Source: Chitinophagaceae bacterium
GTDB taxonomy: Bacteria; Bacteroidota; Bacteroidia; Chitinophagales; Chitinophagaceae
Reading direction: 5' to 3'
DNA length: 64,000 nucleotides
Assembly (NCBI GenBank): GCA_019638595.1
Contig: JAHBTJ010000009.1
Location: forward strand, 210,886 to 274,885
The notes under the pieces are model-generated. The model saw only the letters and a list, made by a program, of their open reading frames with translations, was not told where the DNA came from and searched no databases. Shown in pieces: positions 59,179 to 64,000 of the stretch (positions are counted from its first letter, which is position 1; each line of letters starts with the position of its first letter). The position numbers and the translations under genes were made by a program.

Positions 59179-59868
59179 ATGAAGAAGATTTTAATTACAG
59201 GCGCCAACGGTAATTTGGGAACCGCTGCTGTAAAAAAGTTTTTAGACAGCGGCTACAGGGTGATAGCGGTTGCCCGTTCGGGAAGCCGGTTAGGATTTGC
59301 TGTCGGACATTCCAATTTTGAACTTCACCAGGTAGACCTGTCTGATGAAAATGCTTCCGCGCTTTTTATAAAGGAAGCCATTAATCTGTATGGAGCCATT
59401 GATGGCGCTTTGTTCACAGCCGGAGGTTTTGCTATGGGTGATATTGACAATACAACCGGCGCGGATCTGCAAAAAATGTTTTCGCTCAATTTTGAAACCG
59501 CTTATTTTATGATGCGGCCGCTGTTCACCCATATGCTTCAGAAGGGATACGGCCGCATTGTTTTTATAGGAGCCAGGGCTGCCTTGGAAGCAGATCAGGG
59601 AAAAAACTCACTGGCATACACTTTATCAAAATCCTTGTTATTTACACTCGCCGAAACATTGAACGCCGCTGCCAAAGGAAAGAACGTTACAGCGTGTGTG
59701 GTGGCGCCCAGCATTATTGACACAGCTCAGAACAGGGAAAGCATGCCTGCAGCCGACTTTAAGAAGTGGCCAACTCCCGCCCAGATAGCGGAAGTGCTGG
59801 AGTTTATTTGCAGAAACGCGGATAGTCCCGTACGAGATGCCGTATTTAAGGTATATGGCAACGCCTGA
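59179..59868 (+). CDS. Short-chain dehydrogenase/reductase
   Basis: 229 residues. N-terminal NAD(P) motif TGANGNLG, LFTAGGFA in place of NNAG, and catalytic Tyr and Lys in YTLSKS (about 154-159). The C-terminus is PVRDAVFKVYGNA. Many relatives are sugar or quinoid reductases; substrate unknown. It stands alone between sprA and a convergent secreted-protein gene. Confidence 0.85.
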   Translation: MKKILITGANGNLGTAAVKKFLDSGYRVIAVARSGSRLGFAVGHSNFELHQVDLSDENASALFIKEAINLYGAIDGALFTAGGFAMGDIDNTTGADLQKMFSLNFETAYFMMRPLFTHMLQKGYGRIVFIGARAALEADQGKNSLAYTLSKSLLFTLAETLNAAAKGKNVTACVVAPSIIDTAQNRESMPAADFKKWPTPAQIAEVLEFICRNADSPVRDAVFKVYGNA

Positions 59869-59885
59869 TATGCAGCAGTCCTTTA

Positions 59886-61013
59886 TTAGCGCGCAAACTG
59901 GCGGCTGATAACCTTACCATTTTGTACGATCGTGAGGATGTTAACGCCTGTTGGTTGTTTTGTGCTGTTGATTGTATAAGCCTGTGTGCCTTTTGAAAGA
60001 GTTACAGGTTGCTGATAGATAGTGTTACCGTTTGCGGTTGATATCAATAGCTTTGCTGTACCTGCGGCGTTTGTATGGATGTGCACAATAACCTGGTTAC
60101 CCGTAGCAATAACGCTTTTCAGCGTAAGTCCCGCTTCCTGCCGGTTTTGCAGTACAATAACGTCTGAATAAATGATCGCGCCATCTGCCTGTATAACCTT
60201 CACCCTGTAATATAGCTTGGCATTGTTGCCGGGCAAGTGCTGGTCATAAAAAGTATGTTTTTCACCCTGCGTTGTAACATCGGCGGTAATTGCTTCAAAG
60301 TGCGTACCATCCGCTGAGCGTTCCAGTTCCAGGTTGTATACGTTGTTTGATGCTGCTACGGAGCATTGCAGCATGGCAGCCCTATCCTGTATTAAACCTG
60401 AAAGCGTTGAAATTTTTACCGGTAGTATTGTTAACCCCTTTACTGTAATATTATCAAAAACAAAGCGGTTTAATCCCCCGGAATTGATAAAAACATCATA
60501 ACCGTATAACCTGAAAGTAACAGGAGCGCTGAGGTTGTTATAAATGCCTCCTAACGTAACCGAAACGGTTGAGGCGCTGGTGGAAAGTGTTTGTGTTGTA
60601 ATGTTGGCGGCAAAACCATCGAGGCTGGAACGTAATGCCCATGCCCGGGGTCCGGAGCCTGACGGCGATCCGGTTGTGCTTCTCCTGAGCGTTAGATCAA
60701 TGCTCGATAAATTCAGCGTATGCCCGGTATTGGGGGTTAAGGTAAATTCAAGGTACATATTGGTATTAACGGAGGTTCCGGTTGGCCAGCCGCCTTCTCC
60801 AAAATAAACCGTGCCGCCGTTATAAGCGCCTGAAGGAATGGAAGAACTGAGAGCCGCCGCACTTACAGTATTATTAGCTCCCGCAACGCCTGCTAAAGTA
60901 TTATTAAAAGTCCAGTTGCCTACGGAAGTCTGGCTCAGGGCTACAACTGGTAAAACCAACAAGGCTATTAAATAAGCCGGTTTCGCCAGGCGGGATTTAA
61001 GAAGATTACACAT
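59886..61013 (-). CDS. Secreted protein with a type IX secretion sorting domain
   Basis: 375 residues: signal peptide (PAYLIALLVLPVVALSQ) and a beta-sandwich region (about 30-190) with WTFNNTLAGVAGANNT, as seen in lectin-like secreted proteins. A fibronectin-like segment follows (about 195-290), then the C-terminal sorting domain ending TGVNILTIVQNGKVISRQFAR. It should be exported by the SprA system encoded just upstream and attached at or released from the cell surface. Binding target unknown. Confidence 0.82.
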   Translation of the reverse strand: MCNLLKSRLAKPAYLIALLVLPVVALSQTSVGNWTFNNTLAGVAGANNTVSAAALSSSIPSGAYNGGTVYFGEGGWPTGTSVNTNMYLEFTLTPNTGHTLNLSSIDLTLRRSTTGSPSGSGPRAWALRSSLDGFAANITTQTLSTSASTVSVTLGGIYNNLSAPVTFRLYGYDVFINSGGLNRFVFDNITVKGLTILPVKISTLSGLIQDRAAMLQCSVAASNNVYNLELERSADGTHFEAITADVTTQGEKHTFYDQHLPGNNAKLYYRVKVIQADGAIIYSDVIVLQNRQEAGLTLKSVIATGNQVIVHIHTNAAGTAKLLISTANGNTIYQQPVTLSKGTQAYTINSTKQPTGVNILTIVQNGKVISRQFAR

Positions 61014-61264
61014 AAAGAGGTTCCGGGGTTTGGTAAATTAGACCTGACCATGTGGCCAGGCCTAATTAAGTTGAAAATCAATAGTCAAACAAATAGGTGT
61101 AAACTCTTACGGTGTATTAAACGTTATTTTGAATTTCTATTGTATAATCCCTTATAAAAAAATACTGTTTAGCCTGTATATAGTTAAGAATATGGAGTGG
61201 TAATGTAGTGTAATTAGCAAAAGTTAAATATCGCTTTTATCTTCAGCAAATAAAACTTTCCCTT
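61014..61264. other. Intergenic promoter region
   Basis: About 250 AT-rich bases between two divergent genes; it should hold the promoters of the secreted-protein gene and the 58-residue gene. No clear TAnnTTTG box found on the plus strand. Confidence 0.5.
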
Positions 61265-61441
61265 ATGCAGGAACTTATAGACCGTTTAAAAGCTCAGGCA
61301 GGGTTAACCGATGAGCAGGCCGTTAAAGCGATTACCATTGTAAAAGATTTCGCAAAAGAAAAATTCCCGCTTTTTTCGGGTGCGATCGAAAAGGTTTTTA
61401 CCAAATACGGTCCAAAAGATGAAGATGACTTTATGCCTTAA
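61265..61441 (+). CDS. Small conserved-looking protein (58 aa)
   Basis: Begins MQELIDRLKAQAGLTDEQAV and is predicted helical. The segment GLTDEQAVKAITIVKDFAKEKFP resembles the repeat of small DUF2267-like or VC2662-like bacterial proteins. An acidic tail (GPKDEDDFMP) follows. Composition, a clean start and a terminator directly after the stop make it very likely real. Function unknown. Confidence 0.65.
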   Translation: MQELIDRLKAQAGLTDEQAVKAITIVKDFAKEKFPLFSGAIEKVFTKYGPKDEDDFMP

Positions 61442-61445
61442 AGAA

Positions 61446-61484
61446 AAAGCCTCCGCAGTATATAATGAATACTTGCAGAGGCTT
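61446..61484. terminator. Bidirectional hairpin between the 58-aa gene and acyl-CoA dehydrogenase
   Basis: AAGCCTC and GAGGCTT form the outer stem, with the inner CGCAGTAT pairing roughly with ATACTTGCA. A T-rich stretch follows on the plus strand and a T-rich tail on the minus strand. The flanking genes converge here. Confidence 0.7.
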
Positions 61485-61520
61485 GTTTTCTCATGTTATG
61501 GCAGGCAATCGCAGAGCAGA

Positions 61521-62663
61521 TCAGCCCTGTAATACTTCGCGGGCTATTACGATTTTTTGTATTTCGCTGGTGCCTTCTCCGATCGTGCACAGCTTGCTAT
61601 CCCTGTAAAACTTCTCAACCGGAAAGTCTTTGGTATAGCCGTAGCCGCCAAATATCTGAACCGCGTCGTTCGATACTTTAACAGCTACCTCGCTGGCATA
61701 ATATTTTGCCATGGCCGCTTCCTTGGTCATGGGCAGGCCTTTATTTTTTTTATCGGCAGCCTGCATGATCAGTAATTCGGCAGCCATAATTTCTGTTGCC
61801 ATATCGGCAAGCTTAAAAGAAATGCCCTGGAAATTGGCTATCGGCTGATCAAACTGCTGTCTTTCTTTGGCATATTGCAATGCAGCTTCGTAAGCGCCGT
61901 AAGCTATGCCAAGCGCCAGCGCCGCAATGGATATTCTGCCGCCGTCAAGCACTTTAAGGGATTGTTTAAATCCTTCACCTGCATTTCCGAGCCTGTTGCT
62001 GTCCGGTATCCTGCAATTATCAAATATCATTTCCGCGGTTTCACTTGCCCGCATTCCCAGCTTATTTTCTTTTTTGCCACCTGCAAATCCGGGAGTACCT
62101 CTTTCTACAATAAAGGCCGTAGCGTTGTTTTTAGCACGGGGTTCGCCGGTGCGGGCAATTACAACTGCTATATCGCCCGACTTTCCATGGGTGATCCAGC
62201 ATTTGGTGCCATTCAGTATCCACTCATTACCATCCTTTACAGCCGTGGTTTTCATATTGCCGGCGTCGCTTCCTGTACCGGGCTCCGTCAATCCCCAGGC
62301 GCCTATGCATTCGGCTGAGGCAAGCCTGGGCAGGAATTGCTGCTTCTGTTCCTCGTTCCCAAACGATAATATATGCCCTGTACATAAGGAGTTGTGGGCT
62401 GCCAGGCTTAGCCCTACCGAGCCGCATACCTTTGAAATTTCCTTTATTATGGTAACATACTCCAGGTATCCCAACCCTGCTCCGCCGTACTGTTCGGGCA
62501 CCAGTACCCCCATCAGTCCCAAACTTCCCATTTGTTTAAAGGTATTGATCGGAAATTCCTGGGTTTCGTCCCATTGCATTACATAAGGCCTGATATGCTG
62601 TATGGCAAAATCCCTGGCTGTTTGCGCGATCTGCTGTGTAAGTTCATCCGGTTTAAAATCCAT
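61521..62663 (-). CDS. Acyl-CoA dehydrogenase
   Basis: 380 residues, the standard size. FAD-binding AWGLTEPGTGSDAGNMKT and CWITHGKSGDIAVV; C-terminal FGGYGYTKDFPVEKFYRDSKLCTIGEGTSEIQKIVIAREVL, where the Glu of GEGTSEI is the expected catalytic base. First step of beta-oxidation or branched-chain acyl-CoA breakdown. The short-chain/isovaleryl type is likely but not proven. No other beta-oxidation gene is near. Confidence 0.93.
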   Translation of the reverse strand: MDFKPDELTQQIAQTARDFAIQHIRPYVMQWDETQEFPINTFKQMGSLGLMGVLVPEQYGGAGLGYLEYVTIIKEISKVCGSVGLSLAAHNSLCTGHILSFGNEEQKQQFLPRLASAECIGAWGLTEPGTGSDAGNMKTTAVKDGNEWILNGTKCWITHGKSGDIAVVIARTGEPRAKNNATAFIVERGTPGFAGGKKENKLGMRASETAEMIFDNCRIPDSNRLGNAGEGFKQSLKVLDGGRISIAALALGIAYGAYEAALQYAKERQQFDQPIANFQGISFKLADMATEIMAAELLIMQAADKKNKGLPMTKEAAMAKYYASEVAVKVSNDAVQIFGGYGYTKDFPVEKFYRDSKLCTIGEGTSEIQKIVIAREVLQG

Positions 62664-62715
62664 ATTTGCTGATAGGTTTTACAAAGTAAGATGATTTTTC
62701 TATAACTAACAAACG

Positions 62716-63648
62716 TTAGCGTATAGTTATATAAGGCGATATTTTTTGAAAGACTTCTTCTGAAATAAGATGAATTTCTTTTAATTGATCAAGCGACTCA
62801 AAATTACCGTGTTGCCGGCGGTATTGGATAACGGCATTGCCTACCTGATATTTTATATAAGGATGCGCTTTTAACGTATCCAGCGTAGCCGTATTGATAT
62901 TTAACTTATGTACATCGGTTGTGATGCATATAAGACGGGGTTTGATTTTTTGAAATACCGTATCGTGAATACCGTATACTTCAGCCACCTGCCCAACCGA
63001 ATGAAAGCCGCCTAATTTACTGCGAAAGCTAACGATGCGAGCCGCAAGCCTGCTGCCAATTCCCGGCAGCTTTATGAATGCTGTTGTGTCGGCGGAGTTA
63101 ATATCAATCCATTCCTTCGTGTTTTCCGTTGCGGGCTTGCCTGCAAATACCGGTACTGCTTTTTCGTCGCGTTCGCCGGTTTTTTCTATTCTCACATAAG
63201 GCAATAACCGGGCGTAATCATCCTTTTTTAATCCGAATATTTTGCCAATATCTTCCGGCTTGTAAAACCGCCCGCCTTTTGAAAGGTAGTTTTCAATTGT
63301 TTGAATGGTGCGGTGGCCTAACCCGAGCCGTTGCCAGCCTTCTTTGGATAATGTATTGGGATCGAAATAAAACAACGAAGATTTTGTTCCTGCTGTACCC
63401 GGCGCAGCGAATGAATTTTCCGTTCCGGCTTGTGTGGTATCTGTATAGGAGCTGTTGCGCGAAGCCTGTTTTGCTTTATAAGCGGCTACTTCCTGCTTAA
63501 AAAGCCCGGCTTCTTTTTTATTAACGGTGCCTGTATAGGAAATAAAATTAGGAAGTACCCACACAAACGCTGTGACCAGCAGCAATACAATAATACCGAT
63601 ACGTTCCTTTTTTGAGAAGCTAAAATATTCCCTGGTGCGGTTAGCCAT
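62716..63648 (-). CDS. Membrane-anchored helix-hairpin-helix (ComEA-like) protein
   Basis: 310 residues: a membrane helix near the N-terminus (IGIIVLLLVTAFVWVLPNF), a linker to about residue 90, then three ComEA-type helix-hairpin-helix units (FDPNTLSKEGWQRLGLGHRTI, IDINSADTTAFIKLPGIGSRLAARIV, LNINTATLDTLKAHPYIKY). ComEA proteins bind incoming DNA during natural transformation. The Bacteroidota version has three domains and may do the same; direct evidence is lacking. Own transcription unit. Confidence 0.88.
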   Translation of the reverse strand: MANRTREYFSFSKKERIGIIVLLLVTAFVWVLPNFISYTGTVNKKEAGLFKQEVAAYKAKQASRNSSYTDTTQAGTENSFAAPGTAGTKSSLFYFDPNTLSKEGWQRLGLGHRTIQTIENYLSKGGRFYKPEDIGKIFGLKKDDYARLLPYVRIEKTGERDEKAVPVFAGKPATENTKEWIDINSADTTAFIKLPGIGSRLAARIVSFRSKLGGFHSVGQVAEVYGIHDTVFQKIKPRLICITTDVHKLNINTATLDTLKAHPYIKYQVGNAVIQYRRQHGNFESLDQLKEIHLISEEVFQKISPYITIR

Positions 63649-63743
63649 AATGATGCATTCATGTTTCTATGCGTAAGTTAGGTTATTATATGAACATCTC
63701 AGGCAAAGTAATTTGCGCTTTTGGAGTTATAAGGATACGTTAT

Positions 63744-63993
63744 CTATAATATAAAACGTATAGCGGAGAGCTCTTTTCCCACTTGCTGAATGCCGTTCAG
63801 AATTCTTTTGGTTTGAGCCGGGGAGGGTTTTTTAATCCCTTTCACATATTGTGCAAGCAAGCTTTGGTTCATACCCAGCCTTTCCGAAAGAGCTTTTACA
63901 TTGATTACTTTATAAAAATCAAAAAATTGCTGCAGCTCCAATTTCATTTTGATATCCTGTTTTAGTTTTTTCAACGATCATTTTAACTTTCAT
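63744..63993 (-). pseudogene. HicB-like antitoxin remnant with internal deletion (intact HTH part 63744-63947)
   Basis: The downstream frame (ATG 63947) gives 67 residues, LELQQFFDFYKVINVKALSE followed by RLGMNQSLLAQYVKGIKKPSPAQ, which matches the C-terminal HTH of Bacteroidota HicB antitoxins. An upstream ATG at 63993 in another frame begins MKVKMIVEKTKTGYQ, a typical HicB N-terminus. The expected ~50-residue middle is missing, so the gene looks fused by a deletion plus frameshift. Either the HTH part alone is translated, or the gene is dead. A hicA toxin might lie beyond the window edge. Confidence 0.5.
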
Positions 63994-64000
63994 AACACAC

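Noticed and set aside
61493-61681. Plus-strand ORF over the acyl-CoA dehydrogenase end
   Set aside because: Antisense shadow of a clear core gene.

Overview
The window comes from a Bacteroidota chromosome, most likely family Chitinophagaceae. The evidence is SprA and GldA (type IX secretion/gliding), a SusC/SusD pair, an N-terminal-phosphatase GgpPS, -7 promoter boxes of the TAnnTTTG type, few Shine-Dalgarno sequences, and several small proteins typical of that family. Base composition is moderate (about 45% GC by eye). Genes are dense and most of the 64 kb is core chromosome. There are no rRNA genes and no CRISPR array.

Bases 1-3740 are the accessory part. A tyrosine integrase gene lies beside the 3' end of a tRNA-Asn gene; it is broken by a frameshift near its start. 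Behind it, on the same strand, come an ORF6N-domain gene, two tiny overlapping ORFs and a HExxH metalloprotease resembling the Lit/peptidase U49 family. The same 21-bp perfect palindrome occurs in the ORF6N gene and in the tiny ORF downstream of it. This is the best candidate for an undescribed small module, possibly phage-related. A fragment of the tRNA 5' end is duplicated on the far side of the tRNA.

Bases 4000-18500 are mostly housekeeping genes on the minus strand: Mn-type superoxide dismutase (plus strand), rpmH-rnpA-yidD, the envelope cluster uppS-bamA-ompH-ompH-murI, nth, eno-ftsB, gldA, and an oxyR-MFS transporter-small membrane protein group.

Bases 19000-32500 hold kbl, a lipoprotein class D beta-lactamase, batB-batC, a YbiT-like ABC-F protein with one predicted dead ATP site, a lipoprotein methyltransferase, an SDR, a DUF234-type ATPase behind tandemly repeated promoter-like units, an MsbA-like exporter and a divergent RND/MMPL transporter.

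Bases 32600-38500 are a small SusC/SusD/lipoprotein uptake locus without enzymes. Bases 38800-51100 hold a JmjC-like cupin, an sdpR-sdpI pair with a palindromic operator, acpH, two DUF2911 proteins, two KAS III genes, mtgA, a glucosylglycerol-phosphate synthase/phosphatase fusion, obg and a ferredoxin-reductase-like protein. ruvA is followed by the 7.2-kb sprA gene at 51.8-59.0 kb. The right end holds an SDR, a type IX-secreted protein, a 58-residue protein, an acyl-CoA dehydrogenase, a helix-hairpin-helix membrane protein and what looks like an internally deleted HicB antitoxin gene.

Envelope biogenesis (bamA, the Skp-like ompH genes, uppS, murI, mtgA, sprA, gldA) is the recurring theme, with oxidative-stress (sodA, oxyR) and osmotic (GgpPS) functions between.
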